From Siphonodentalium dalli (taxonomy: Eukaryota > Mollusca > Scaphopoda > Gadilida > Siphonodentaliidae), in NCBI GenBank assembly GCA_032622095.1, contig CP136061.1, positions 42,477,797-42,541,796 on the forward strand: a stretch of 64,000 bases of DNA. Direction: 5' to 3'. The position numbers were made by a program, and so were the translations under genes. Below are positions 21,201 to 29,539 of this stretch, piece by piece. How positions within the stretch are numbered: the first letter of the stretch is position 1; every line of letters starts with the position of its first letter. The notes below the pieces were generated by a model that saw only the letters and a list, made by a program, of their open reading frames with translations, ran no database searches and was not told the DNA's origin.

Positions 21201-23106
21201 ATTACAGAAAGTATTGGTACACCAAATACCTAATTACCGAAGTTATCATACTTAACTAGCAATACACTTACGACAAACCAACTTACACTTTATTAAGACT
21301 GTTAGGCTTCCCTTGCTAAACTATAATCCTATGAATTAATATGAGTTTAATAATAGTTTGTTTATGAACCAGAGAAAAAGAAGATTCACTTATAAAACAA
21401 TTAAAACACCTTGAAGTGTATGATATGCACCCTGAAGTGTGTGGTATGGACCCTGAAGTGTGTGGTATGGACCCTGAAGTGTGTGATATGGACCCTGAAG
21501 TGTGTGATATGGACCCTGAAGTGTGTGATATGGACCCTGAAGTGTATGATATGCAGCCTGAAGTGTGTGGTATGCACCCTGAAGTGTGTGATATGGACCC
21601 TGAAGTGTGTGATATGGACCCTGAAGTGTGTGATATGGACCCTGAAGTGTGTGATATGGACCCTGAAGTGTGTGATATGGACCCTGAAGTGTATGATATG
21701 CAGCCTGAAGTGTGTGATATGGACCCTGAAGTGTGTTATATGCATTTGTTTCTGTGAACAAGAGTGCCATGAAAAGAATAATAAATAAAAACATGAACAT
21801 GATTTTTTATTAATGAACACATTGACATTTAAAAATTAACAATTTATCCCGATTGTTGGCCCGTTTTAGAATATTTTTGGTGATTTTAGTGTGCAATAAA
21901 TATAAAATATGTAGCTGTGTTATCGCTTAAACTGTTTATGTCCATGAGGGGGAGGAAATAAACAGTTTAGCGACAAAATTAGCTACATTTTTATTTATTT
22001 TATTTTTTATTTATCCATTGCACAAAAACATTGCACAAAAATCTGTCATTTTCCTCAGTTTAATATTCATTATTTTGATGACTCCCTTGCGTTTATTGGG
22101 TCAAGCAAACTAATTAGCATTCATGACTCGCAAAAACTGAAGTGCAGCTTAGAGGGAAATAGTTTGTTGGGTTTTTTATTTTTAGTTATTCTAAGCTGGT
22201 CTTTTACTAATGGTTTATATATGTTTTAGAGCGAAAACACATATCCATTTACAAATTTTGTATCAATTGCGGTGAATTATGGACGATAAAAATGTCCCAA
22301 AATCACAATGACGTCATTCAGGTCTGTTGACTTCCCTAGTTACCTGCCCAATTTGCATATGTAATTATGTCATGAAAGTAGTACTGACCTAATAAAGCTA
22401 CATTGATCTAATAAAGCTCATAAACATAATGTTTATTAGGCAGGCTTTATGTAGGCAATAGAGTTAGTGAGCTGGTACAGTAATGCTCTAATTAATCAAC
22501 CTCTTAACCACAGCAGAATTATGGGTAACTTTTCAGGATTTAGTCGGAAATATGGCTTGTTGCCATTCATCGGAAAGCTCTCGGCGAGAGATTTCCTATG
22601 AATGGCAACAAGCCATATTTCTGACTAAATCCTGAAAAGTTACCCATAATTCTGCTGTGGTTAAGAGGTCGATTAATTAGAGCATTACTGTAGGTAGTGG
22701 ACAAACTCTACAAATAAATAGGTAAAAAATATTATTTTAAAAAAATAAAAATGGTTTGGTGCAGGCAAATTTTATGCAAATACATGAACTATGCATTTAA
22801 GAGATATGCAATAAACTGTATTTGTGTTATTACCACAGGAAGCGCAAGAAGTCATCAGGCAAAAAGTCTCACCATGACACCAATCCAGGAGATAAATTAC
22901 CCACAATTCCTGCAAGTCCCGAAGATGAGGAGGAAGAGGAAGAGGAGGAGCGTCAAGAAAGGGTGTCAAAGAAGAAGGGTGGGAAACCAGTCAAGTTTTA
23001 CATCGATGACGAGGACAAAGAGGATGAAAAGGAATATCTAATGAAAGGTGGCCCATCAATCGTGATCGATCCTCCGAGCAACGACGGGAAGCCGGCAAAC
23101 GTGTAA
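3063..23106 (+). CDS. SLC4 sodium-coupled bicarbonate transporter, 3' part of gene (six exons)
   Basis: The exons are 3063-3241, 6204-6276, 10264-10509, 14450-14575, 19378-19613 and 22839-23106, with the stop TAA at 23104-23106. All introns are GT..AG and the phases join. The encoded segments match the C-terminal half of the SLC4 membrane domain: [54 protein letters not shown], then a cytoplasmic tail. The phrases APGExPKFLG and SLKGMQ are closer to the NBC/NDCBE (sodium-coupled) branch than to the anion exchangers. Members are plasma-membrane proteins that move bicarbonate with sodium and set intracellular pH. Exons for the N-terminal cytoplasmic domain and the early membrane segments are not in the window. 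The exact paralogue cannot be told from this part. Confidence 0.93.
3259..3440. repeat. TTAA MITE, family F, 3'-truncated
   Basis: It starts TTAACCCTTTAATGATGGGA 17 bp after the exon-a donor site. It contains the hairpin module variant with CAGTGCATTCTC arms, then breaks into family I sequence near 3440. Complete family F copies lie at 18214, 33789 and 34838. Confidence 0.65.
3548..3802. repeat. hAT-like palindromic MITE, family B
   Basis: The terminal repeats are CAAGCCTTGAAATAG and its complement. They are flanked by the 8-bp duplication ATTATGCA (3540-3547 and 3803-3810), the length typical of hAT transposition. The interior is two back-to-back hairpins with GCAGAATGAGGTCCCCAGAG arms. Non-coding. 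Confidence 0.85.
4040..4284. repeat. hAT-like palindromic MITE, family B
   Basis: It has the same termini and double-hairpin interior as the copy at 3548. The flanking octamers GTAAAAAA and GTAACAAA differ at one base, so this insertion is older or the duplication has mutated. Confidence 0.8.
4285..5964. other. Intron sequence, no gene; holds one dispersed repeat
   Basis: No exon or RNA gene is seen. The part from about 5513 to 5745 recurs in inverted orientation at about 27430-27640 (shared words GTGTCTTTACTTCC and AACATGGGTGATAAGGG), so it is a dispersed repeat of unknown class. Confidence 0.55.
5965..6153. repeat. TA-flanked palindromic MITE, family C (Tc1/mariner-like)
   Basis: Long arms beginning near AATGCCCTAAATAATCGAC fold back on themselves, and TA dinucleotides flank both ends. 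TA duplication points to the Tc1/mariner superfamily. It lies 50 bp upstream of SLC4 exon b. Related copies lie at 16856, 22476 and 24565. Confidence 0.75.
6204..6276 (+). CDS. SLC4 transporter exon b
   Basis: It is 73 nt between TTTTCAG and GTAAGT. The first base completes the codon split from the previous exon, then EQRVTG is followed by a hydrophobic helix ending in TTVLA. EQRVTG is one of the most conserved SLC4 motifs. Confidence 0.93.
6447..6844 (+). repeat. TTAA MITE, family A
   Basis: TTAA lies at 6447-6450 and 6841-6844, with TTTACCCAACA terminal repeats. There are two hairpin modules on the left and the unique segment on the right. It is the inverse orientation of the copy at 2060. 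Confidence 0.85.
7330..9278. mobile_element. hAT-like non-autonomous element (1.95 kb) interrupted by a second hAT
   Basis: The termini are TAGGGACCTGC and GCAGATCCCTA, flanked by the exact 8-bp duplication ATATGTAT (7322-7329 and 9279-9286). The subterminal regions are arrays of GATTCGATTCGA-type words on both sides. A second element occupies 7997-8915, leaving about 1.03 kb of the outer element. I see no transposase motif. Confidence 0.8.
7997..8915. mobile_element. Nested hAT-like element inside the 7.3-9.3 kb hAT
   Basis: The termini are TAGTGTTGAAACGATTA and TAATCGTTTCAACCCTA, with the 8-bp duplication AATCTATG (7989-7996 and 8916-8923). Subterminal ACTAGTCGAC words occur near both ends. 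Two open frames of 66-80 codons inside resemble no protein I know, so I treat it as non-coding. Confidence 0.8.
9310..9840. repeat. Palindrome-ended dispersed repeat, family D (long hairpin form)
   Basis: The segment from 9320 to about 9484 is a near-perfect palindrome (ATAAGGATTAACTGTCATG arms). It is followed by about 350 bp containing GACCAATCAGAATGCTGG. The same unit recurs in opposite orientation at 25620-26012 with a shorter hairpin. The superfamily is unknown. Confidence 0.65.
9841..10075 (+). repeat. Dispersed repeat, paired with 12203-12430
   Basis: Starting at GAAGTAGATGACTACAAT, the segment aligns by eye with 12203-12430 (shared AGACAACAATAACA and ATAATGTTAGGTAA words) with small gaps. 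Both copies lie in introns of the transporter gene. The class is unknown. Confidence 0.6.
10098..10170. repeat. Half copy of TA-flanked MITE, family C
   Basis: Only the right arm remains (TTACCCATAATTCTGCTGTG through GGCATTACTGTA). It ends 94 bp before SLC4 exon c. Confidence 0.65.
10264..10509 (+). CDS. SLC4 transporter exon c
   Basis: It is 246 nt (82 codons), phase 0 at both ends, between TTTCCAG and GTAAGT. It encodes [19 protein letters not shown], a loop with [17 protein letters not shown], and a further membrane helix. This is the best conserved exon in the window. Confidence 0.95.
10642..10926. repeat. TTAA MITE, family A, hairpins at both ends
   Basis: TTAA lies at 10642-10645 and 10923-10926. 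Both ends carry a hairpin module and the unique CCGGCC-containing segment is missing, so this is an internally deleted, nearly symmetrical derivative. Confidence 0.83.
11026..11249 (+). repeat. 28-bp minisatellite, about 8 copies
   Basis: The unit begins ATACCCACATACTACATG. Because 28 is not a multiple of three, repeated peptides appear in several frames. It is a minisatellite in the SLC4 intron, not a gene. Confidence 0.85.
11250..12202. other. Intron sequence, no gene seen
   Basis: Ordinary AT-rich intronic DNA. I see no exon, hairpin element or terminal repeats that I can support. Confidence 0.5.
12203..12430 (+). repeat. Dispersed repeat, paired with 9841-10075
   Basis: Second copy of the repeat described at 9841. 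It is directly followed by the microsatellite-bearing block at 12455. Confidence 0.6.
12455..13310 (+). repeat. Mollusc-like interspersed repeat with TCCG/TCTG microsatellite
   Basis: A short palindrome at 12457-12487 (ACCATACCATAGTATGGT) precedes a TCCG/TCTG microsatellite (about 12506-12557). It is followed by diverged tandem segments of about 100-200 bp built on ATAACTCAAACATTTT, CAGATCGAGTTCGAATATGG and GAGTTATGGCCC words. I have the impression that this kind of block is common in mollusc genomes. That is recollection, not a search result. Confidence 0.55.
13311..14096. other. Intron sequence, no gene seen
   Basis: No exon, RNA or element boundary recognised. Short poly-A/T tracts near 13900-13960. 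Confidence 0.5.
14097..14174. repeat. Solitary hairpin module (shared with families A, F and G)
   Basis: The module runs from CCCTGTGCCAATGC to GCATTGGCCTAAC with a single mismatch near its ATA loop (arms about 34 bp). It lacks the TTAACCCTTT termini seen elsewhere. This may be a decayed element or an independently mobile hairpin. Confidence 0.7.
14450..14575 (+). CDS. SLC4 transporter exon d
   Basis: It is 126 nt (42 codons), between CCTTCAG and GTGATT. It encodes the end of the last membrane helix ([13 protein letters not shown]), then [10 protein letters not shown] and a run of charged residues that starts the cytoplasmic C-tail, as in NBC proteins. Confidence 0.93.
14710..15013. repeat. 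TTAA MITE, family H
   Basis: It is flanked by TTAA at 14710-14713 and 15010-15013. The ends are weakly inverted (CCCCTTAACTGCTAAATGAC versus AGCAGTGAAGAGG). It holds no hairpin module. Its status as a transposon is less sure than for families A and B. Confidence 0.5.
15077..15456 (+). mobile_element. tRNA-derived SINE
   Basis: The head is tRNA-like: an A-box-like TAGCCCAGTGGTTAGAG near 15080 and a B-box-like GAGTTCACGCC near 15133. After a body of about 230 bp comes a tail with AGCGCTTCGAGC and AAGCGCTATATAAATGC, followed by ATTATTATAA. The GCGCTATATAAAT tail is widespread in SINEs of aquatic animals. RNA polymerase III would transcribe it, and a LINE would supply retrotransposition. I could not define target-site duplications. 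Confidence 0.75.
15457..16855. other. Intron sequence, no gene seen
   Basis: No exon or recognised repeat. It lies in the large intron between exons d and e. Confidence 0.5.
16856..17015. repeat. TA-flanked palindromic MITE, family C
   Basis: TA at both ends and CAGTAATGCCCTAAATAATC as the left terminus. The right arm is complete and the left arm is shortened around AGAGCTTTCC, so the hairpin is asymmetric. Confidence 0.78.
17296..17731. repeat. TTAA MITE, family G, with embedded hairpin module
   Basis: TTAA lies at 17296-17299 and 17728-17731. The terminal repeats are CCCTTTGAGTGCCAGG and CCTGGCACTGAAAGGG. The hairpin module at 17341-17418 is the same as in family A although the termini differ, which suggests insertion or exchange of the module. 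Confidence 0.72.
18214..18460. repeat. TTAA MITE, family F
   Basis: TTAA lies at 18214-18217 and 18457-18460, with ends CCCTTCTATGACGGGAGCT / AGCTCCAGTCATGAAAGGG. It contains two diverged hairpin modules with CAGTGCATTCTC or CAATTTATTCTC arms. Confidence 0.78.
18669..18922. repeat. hAT-like palindromic MITE, family B
   Basis: Perfect 8-bp target duplication ACTGCAAT (18661-18668 and 18923-18930) around CAAGCCTTG/CAAGGCTTG termini, with a double hairpin inside. Confidence 0.9.
19378..19613 (+). CDS. SLC4 transporter exon e (C-tail)
   Basis: It is 236 nt, between TTTCAG and GTAAGT, ending with two bases of a codon. It contains [15 protein letters not shown], which corresponds to the conserved NISDEMSKTALW-type motif of NBC tails. 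The rest is acidic and serine-rich. Confidence 0.9.
19988..20206. repeat. hAT-like palindromic MITE, family B
   Basis: Perfect 8-bp duplication GTTTCACA (19980-19987 and 20207-20214). The centre is shortened relative to the copy at 18669. A family A element begins only 6 bp after the duplication. Confidence 0.9.
20220..20618 (+). repeat. TTAA MITE, family A
   Basis: TTAA lies at 20220-20223 and 20615-20618. The layout is full: two hairpin modules separated by an A-rich spacer, then the unique segment. Confidence 0.85.
20829..20937. repeat. Half copy of TA-flanked MITE, family C
   Basis: Right arm only, from GAGAGCTTTCCGATGAATGG through GGGCATTACTGTTA. Confidence 0.65.
21411..21745 (+). repeat. 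21-bp minisatellite, about 15 copies
   Basis: The unit is GACCCTGAAGTGTGTGATAT plus G, with point variants (CAGCCTGAAG, GTATGATATG). A 21-bp period keeps several frames open on both strands (113-139 codons), so the long frames follow from the repeat. It lies in the intron before the last SLC4 exon. Confidence 0.85.
22476..22692. repeat. TA-flanked palindromic MITE, family C (full length)
   Basis: TA lies at 22476-22477 and 22691-22692. The arms (CAGTAATGCTCTAATTAATC) are almost complete, giving a long hairpin with a short centre around CTCTCGGCGAGAG. It ends 146 bp before the last SLC4 exon. Confidence 0.82.
22839..23106 (+). CDS. SLC4 transporter last coding exon
   Basis: The acceptor ACCACAG ends at 22838. 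The first base completes the codon left open by the previous exon. The exon encodes a lysine-rich segment, a glutamate run at about 22924-22953, and then the stop at 23104-23106. The C-tail is less conserved, so the call rests on splice phase and charge pattern. Confidence 0.82.
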
Positions 23107-23674
23107 CAGGAACGTAACATTCTCACATATCATCCATTGTTCTTTCTCTTTAACTGCATTAGATCCTATTTGATTGGTGGAAACTTGGTCGAAGTTAGTC
23201 CAATACATCGCTGGAAAGTTTATAGGAGATAAATTGCATAGTTGACAGGTATCTGCGATTGAAAAAATATCTGTATACATGATTTTCTCTTATCAATGGT
23301 CATTTATAATGATTTTAGTATTTACACTGTTTCTGAGAACTGTATTGATTGACATCAGTATAGTTAGTTGGGAATTAATGAAAAAAATTACTCCACAAAG
23401 ACAGTTCTTACAATGAAATGTTGCAGCCAATTTTTGATGGACAAGCAATTCTATATATTTATGTTCAGAATGTAGATATATAGCCAAAACATCTTTTAAT
23501 TGTGGAGGCAATTGTCTACCAACCCAGCATTTTAGTTAAATGGGATTTATTTCTATTTAATTATCCGTTGATGTATATCTCAAATTTTGACTTATTTAGA
23601 CATTTTCTTTGGAGCTACCCTTTTAATGATGGCGGTTTCTCATCTGGGCTAAATTGCTGGTGGCCAATCAGAGA
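23107..23674 (+). other. Presumed 3' UTR and downstream flank of the SLC4 gene
   Basis: It follows the TAA stop. I see no unmistakable AATAAA signal placed to define the transcript end, and no other gene. Confidence 0.45.
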
Positions 23675-24113
23675 CAAGCCTGAGTTTAGTGTGTCTGTCA
23701 TTTGCAGAATGAGGTCCCCAGAGGGTTAATTTAGTGATGCTATCCTGCATAGTGGCTAGCATCACCAAATTCACCCTCTGGGGACCTCATTCTGCTTAGG
23801 ATTCGTCTTTTGGGAAGTATCTATATTCTCAAATTAACATGTTTTAGTTACTTTATCCCTTCTGTTGAGTTTCTATATCCCCTAATTTGCAGAAGATAAA
23901 ATACATAATCGAGGTGAGAAATGGCCGAACATCACCAACTTCAACTGAGGAACTTCAATCAGATTCTAGTTCTCCCATAGTACTTAATGCTTAACCAGAA
24001 TGAGGTCCTCCGAGGGTGAATTTGGTTATGCTAGCCCACTGTGCGGGACAGCATCACTAAATTGACCTTCTGGGGACCTCATTTTGCAAATGTCAGACAC
24101 GCTAAATTCGGGC
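23675..24113. repeat. Long relative of hAT-like MITE, family B
   Basis: The ends resemble family B (CAAGCCTGAGTTTAGTGTG, and the complement near 24100). Between the hairpins is a unique segment (about 23798-23990) that recurs inverted at 36586-36680 and 31750-31830. It may be closer to the parent from which the short hairpin copies were derived. A family A element is inserted at its right end. Confidence 0.65.
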
Positions 24114-24458
24114 TTAACCCTTTACCCAACAAACCGGCCAAAAACGGCCAAATAAAGCTGCAACAGCCTAAATTATCTTGGGTCTGTCTCAATAAAACCA
24201 TACAAATATGGATATCATTGGAACCGGCTCATTGACCACATTGTGATAGTTACAGTTATGCCCTGTGCCAATGCATTCTCTTATATATGCGAGTCGACCA
24301 TAGGTCACCTCGCATATATAAGAGAATGCATTGGCCTAAAAACAAATTTAATGTGTTAAGCCAATGCATTCTCTTATATATGCGAGGCGACCTATGGTCG
24401 ACTCGCATATATAAGAGAATGCATTGGCACAGGGCCATTCTGTTGGGTAAAGGGTTAA
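24114..24458 (-). repeat. TTAA MITE, family A
   Basis: TTAA lies at 24114-24117 and 24455-24458. The unique segment is on the left and the hairpins on the right. The spacer between the hairpin modules is reduced to about 20 bp. Confidence 0.85.
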
Positions 24459-24564
24459 GTGGCAAGAATACATCGTCAATCATAGATATATAATGTTTAC
24501 ATTTCTTGAGATTTAGTTTTATCGTTTTTTTTCAAAACTCTCTTTGAGGTGGGCTGGTTCTATA

Positions 24565-24781
24565 TACAGTAATGCTCTAATTAATTGACCTCTTAACCAA
24601 AGCAGAATTATGGGTAACTTTTCAGGATTTAGTCGGAAATATGGCTTGTTGACATTCATTGGAAAGCTCTCCCCGAGAGCTTTCCGATGAATGGCAACAA
24701 GCCATATTTCCGACTAAATCCTGAAAAGTTACCCATAATTCTGCTGTGGTTAAGGAGTCAATTAATTAGGGCATTACTGTA
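24565..24781. repeat. TA-flanked palindromic MITE, family C (full length)
   Basis: TA lies at 24565-24566 and 24780-24781. The arms pair almost throughout, with the centre at CTCTCCCCGAGAG. Confidence 0.82.
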
Positions 24782-24980
24782 TCCATATATGTTAACTTTA
24801 TTAGTCTCCATATTATTTATTTATCAGTGACCACTCACATTGCTCAATATAAAACTGAATGGAAGTGATAACCTAGATTTCCAGTAATTAAGAGCTATCG
24901 TTGCCATAGTTACTTTGTTATGAACATCTTGTCAAATATTGATCAGTTCATTTGTTGCTTTGAGATAATTTTTCGAGATG

Positions 24981-25223
24981 TTAACCCTTTCTATACTAAA
25001 TACTCATTGACAAGTAGTTCCATAAGGAAATGTTCACATAATAAGTTCAATAAACATCCATAGGCCACTTGTTGAATTTATTATCTGAACACGGATCTTT
25101 CTGCACTTGCATTATATTTTTGCCTGTCTGATTATATTTCCTGAATACCCCTTGAATAATAGACCTTTCCAATGTGTACATTTATAATTGATGGGAGAAT
25201 CTATTTAGTAAGGAAAGGGTTAT
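24981..25223. repeat. TTAA MITE, family E
   Basis: The left end is TTAACCCTTTCTATACTAAA and the right end is TTTAGTAAGGAAAGGGTTAT, the last TTAA having mutated to TTAT. A subterminal segment (CATTGACAAGTAGTTCC) is shared with the copies at 37937 and 38742. Confidence 0.72.
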
Positions 25224-25619
25224 AGCATGTATATTTAAAGGCGCACATACTGTTCATAATTTCAAGTTTGAAATATATGGCAGCAAAAAAAATATATTCC
25301 CCAAAACATGAAGTAATTTGTTTTGTTCAGAGGAAATAAAACTGATTTTCATTAAATTATATCTCCTGATTTTAACTGAAGGCACAGTAGTTATCAACCT
25401 TCAGAAGATAACCATCAATATTAGTAGCATTTATCAAATTTGCAAACCATGTGCCATTTGCTCAGTTCTGTGTAGCAAGAAGCCATTAAAATATAACGTC
25501 CTTGTATAAAATGACAGAGTGGAATATTCATTTGCCAATGTGGTTATGGCTCCACTTATCACTCTCATAATATAATTGTGTATATTTACATACTAAGTGT
25601 GATTATCACTAAATCCAGC

Positions 25620-26012
25620 ATTCCGATTGGTCGGCGCCCACGTGACTAGTTGCAGTTATTTCTCGGTGAACGCGCAAGAGCTCATAACTGCAGCCCCATA
25701 ATTACATCGCCGCGTCATAGGTTTCGGAAAGAAGAACGCGTAATGTTTTGGGCGCATTTGGACTCGCGCAGGATTGACTTAATAAGTCATCAGGTTTCAA
25801 TATAAAGAAATTGTTGCTGTTAACTTTTGCCAAGAGTGCTATGGGATATTTTGGGCTGGTTTTGTCACGATACACTTTTCGATTTAAATACATTTACAAA
25901 AGCGGCTTTTTCGCTAAATGTATATAAATATAAGGATTAACTGTCATGTGGACTGTTTTTATGGAGATGTCATCTCCATAAAAACAGTCCACATGACAGT
26001 TAATCCTTATAT
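25620..26012. repeat. Palindrome-ended dispersed repeat, family D (short hairpin form)
   Basis: Reverse-oriented relative of 9310-9840. Here the terminal hairpin (25929-26011) lacks the central 80 bp or so present in the other copy, leaving arms that meet at GGAGATGTCATCTCC. Confidence 0.65.
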
Positions 26013-26521
26013 ATTTGGTCATTTCATACAGGTTTCGAGGATTATGTGTGCCTTTAAATTTGATCTATGAGATACTGGTTCTGGGAGTCTGATCAATCTA
26101 ACTTAATTCAGCAATAATTTATCATTTATTCATAATATGTAATCATAATATGTATTCAGTGTATGTTTATCTCTCGATTTAATTTATGGATACTCATTTT
26201 TATATATTTATCCATTGAACTTATAGTGACTACTATACAAAATCATAAATAACATGTTGCGATCAAAGGTCAGCTTTAACGGAATAATTCCAATACAAAG
26301 GTCAGCATTAATGGAATAATTCAAATACAAGTTTTCAGAAAACAACTACCACTGCGATGACACTGACAACACCACAAGATACTTCTCACAATATGTTAGT
26401 TAGATGTTACAAGTGTGGAAATGTTCACCAAAAACAGTGCTTTATCTCAAGTGTGTAAGTCATATGAGTAACCTCAGTGATCTTACAGACGTATTCAAGT
26501 TTCCAGGCTGTTACAAAACTA

Positions 26522-26879
26522 ATTTGATTTTCATTAGATTTTGGCATATTATAAACAAATAATTTGAACTGTACGGGACTATTTTGATTTTCATTAGATT
26601 TTGGATATTATAAACAAATAATTTGAACTGTACGGGACTATATTGATTTTCATTAGATTTTGGCATATTATAAACAAATAATTTGAACTGTACGGGACTA
26701 TTTTGATTTTCATTAGATTTTGGATATTATAAACAAATAATTTGAACTGTACGGGACTATATTGATTTTCATTAGATTTTGGCATATTATAAACATATAA
26801 TTTGAACTGTACGGGACTATTTTGATTTTCATTAGATTTTGGCATGTTATAGACATATAATTTTAACTGTACGGGACTA
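26522..26879 (+). repeat. 60-bp minisatellite, six copies
   Basis: The unit runs from TTTGATTTTCATTAGATTTT to TGTACGGGACTAT. Alternate units differ by one base (GGCATATT or GGATATT), giving a higher-order two-unit pattern of about 119 bp. Confidence 0.85.
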
Positions 26880-26927
26880 AATTTTCGAATATTTTAGATC
26901 TAGGAGATGATAGTTCTGGGAGTCCTA

Positions 26928-27168
26928 TTAACCCTTTACCCAACAGAAGGGCCCTGTGCCAATGCATTCTCTTATATATGCGAGGCGACCTATGGTCGAC
27001 TCGCATATATAAGAGAATGCATTGGCACAGGGCTAACTGTAACTATCACAATGTGGTCAAGGAGCCGGTTCCAATGATATCCATATGTGTATGGTTTTAT
27101 TGAGACAGACCGAAGATATTTTAGGCTGTTGAAGCTTTATTTGGCCGGTTTGTTGGGTAAAGGGTTAA
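26928..27168 (+). repeat. TTAA MITE, family A, single-hairpin form
   Basis: TTAA lies at 26928-26931 and 27165-27168. It has one hairpin module plus the unique segment. The sequences on both sides (about 26090-26300 and 27170-27380, shared AACATGTTGCGATCAAAGG) are themselves copies of one another. Confidence 0.83.
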
Positions 27169-27429
27169 TCTAACTTAATCCAGCAATAATTGATCATTTA
27201 TTCATAATATGTATTAAATCATTGTATGTTTATCGCTGGATTTATTTTATGGTTCATAATTTTTATATATTTATCCATTGAACTTATAGGGACTACTATA
27301 CAAAATCATAAATAACATGTTGCGATCAAAGGTCAGCTTTAACGGAATAATTCGAATGCAAAGGTCAGCATTAATGGAAGAATTCCAATACATAATAAAT
27401 TTCATATAGAATTGCGTTGAATTAGAGAT

Positions 27430-27640
27430 CCATTTTATCACATAATCACATTTTAGCAAGGAAAAATGGTCTCGAAACAGCTGAGGTTAAAAAATTAACA
27501 TTGATTTCATTATCACAACCAAAGAGGAAGTAAAGACACCTTCAACAAAAAATATAGTTCCATTTTAAATGTTCAAACTTAAAATTGTTCAACCACCCTT
27601 ATCACCCATGTTTATCTCACAGTCAACACTAAATAACCCA
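27430..27640 (-). repeat. Dispersed repeat, inverted relative of 5513-5745
   Basis: The complementary strand matches the segment in intron 1 (GAAGGTGTCTTTACTTCC, CATGGGTGATAAGGG). The class is unknown. Confidence 0.55.
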
Positions 27641-27786
27641 AACACAAATTGAATATCATAATTATATTCTAATTAACATAATACTAAAGTTCCGGAATTG
27701 CTATCAAGATCATTTCACTAAGCTCTTACGTCTCTGCATACCGATAATATACGTGTGTGAGGCCGGATTTAGCACCTAATTATGTG

Positions 27787-28329
27787 TTAACCCTTTACCC
27801 AACAGAACGGCCCTGTGCCAATGCATTCTCTTATATATGCGAGTCGACCATAGGTCGCCTCTCATATATAAGAGAATGCATTGGCTTAACACATATTAAA
27901 AATGATAAAATTGTCAAAGAATGTAGAAAAATATTATAAAAATTGTTAAAAAATGTTAGAAAAAATTATAAAATTGTTAAAGAATGTAAGAAAAAATGGT
28001 AAAAAGTGTTAAAAAATGATTTTTTTAGGCCAATGCATTCTCTTATATAAGAGAATGCATTGGCCTAAAAAAATCATTTAAAATTATAAAATTGTTAAAG
28101 AATGTAGGCCAATGCATTCTCTTATATATGCGAGGCGACCTATGGTCGACTCGCATATATAAGAGAATGCATTGGCACAGGGCATAACTGTAACCATCAC
28201 AATGTGGTCAATGAACCGGTTCCAATGATATCCATATTTGTATGGTGTTATTGAGACAGACCGAAGATATTTTAGGCTGTTGAAGCTTTATTTGGGCGTT
28301 TTTGGCCGTTTTGTTGGGTAAAGGGTTAA
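27787..28329 (+). repeat. TTAA MITE, family A, expanded form
   Basis: TTAA lies at 27787-27790 and 28326-28329. It carries extra hairpin modules, including one shortened to the arms alone near 28030-28065, which shows slippage or recombination between modules. Confidence 0.82.
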
Positions 28330-28680
28330 AATACTTTTGGTAATTTTATGTTGACGTACTTTCTACACTTTATACAGTAGAAAAACAGACAAAAAATCTA
28401 AGTAAGCAAGAAAATCTTATTCACTGCAGGAGAATTAAGTTGTTGGTAATAGGTTTGATATTTGTGAGAACTTTATGGCTGACCCAAACTAATTGTGATA
28501 TACATCCTCATGGAATTAACTGGCATTAAACTCTATGACTAGTAATATAGTTCCTTATAAAACATTGCATAATATATAAAGAAGATCTGGTCACAACGCG
28601 TTTATGTTTTATATTGCTTTTATCAATCTACATCTTGTTTTGTTGTTGTTGTTATTATTAGATATACCTAAGTTTCTATG

Positions 28681-29040
28681 TTATCCCTTTACCCAACAGA
28701 ACGGCCCTGTGCCAATGCATTCTCTTATATATGCGAGTCGACCATAGGTCGCCTCACATATATAAGAGAATGCATTGGCTTAACACATTTAAAATTATAA
28801 AATTGTTAAAGAATGTAGGCCAATGCATTCTCTTATATATGCGAGGCGACCTATGGTCGACTCGCATATATAAGAGAATGCATTGGCACAGGGCATAATT
28901 GTAACTATCACAATGTGGTCAAGGAGCCGGTTCCAATGATATCCATATTTGTATGGTTCTATTGAGACAGACCGAAGATATTTTAGGCTGTTGAAGCTTT
29001 ATTTGGCCGGTTTTGGCCGTTTTATTGGGTAAAGGGGTAA
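28681..29040 (+). repeat. TTAA MITE, family A (mutated target sites)
   Basis: The ends are TTATCCCTTTACCCAACAG and TTGGGTAAAGGGGTAA, so both TTAA sites carry a substitution. The second copy at 30291 shares both substitutions because it arose by the 1,610-bp duplication. Confidence 0.82.
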
Positions 29041-29539
29041 AGGCTATTACTAGTTTTAAACTATTTATTGATGATTATTGATCCTGGAACGAAGATGAGA
29101 AGTCAGAGAAGAAACATTTTTATTACACGCTTGTTCCTAGAATTATAGTGTTCTTGCTGTGTCGTATTTACAAATACGTATACAACATATATATGTTCCA
29201 TATACGCATCCCGTTGACGTCACACAATGAAATTACGTTCACCTCAACTATGAAACTGGAACTATAAAATAAAAGCATCACAGATGACCAAACAAAAGTC
29301 TGTGTATGCCTGAATAAACATTGTTAGTCTGTTTTTTTTTAAATTCACAGACTCTGGGATGTGTGGTGTGTAATAAACAGAGAACAACACATGTGTTAAT
29401 GGGTTTTCGATACCGCATTTGTGCTTGCACTCATGCCGTATGCTATTAACACACTCGTTTCATTCTGTGCATTTACAGAGAATAGCACAATTGTCTGTTA
29501 ACTGTAATGAAGCATACTTTCCATCATATAGGGTGTTTC

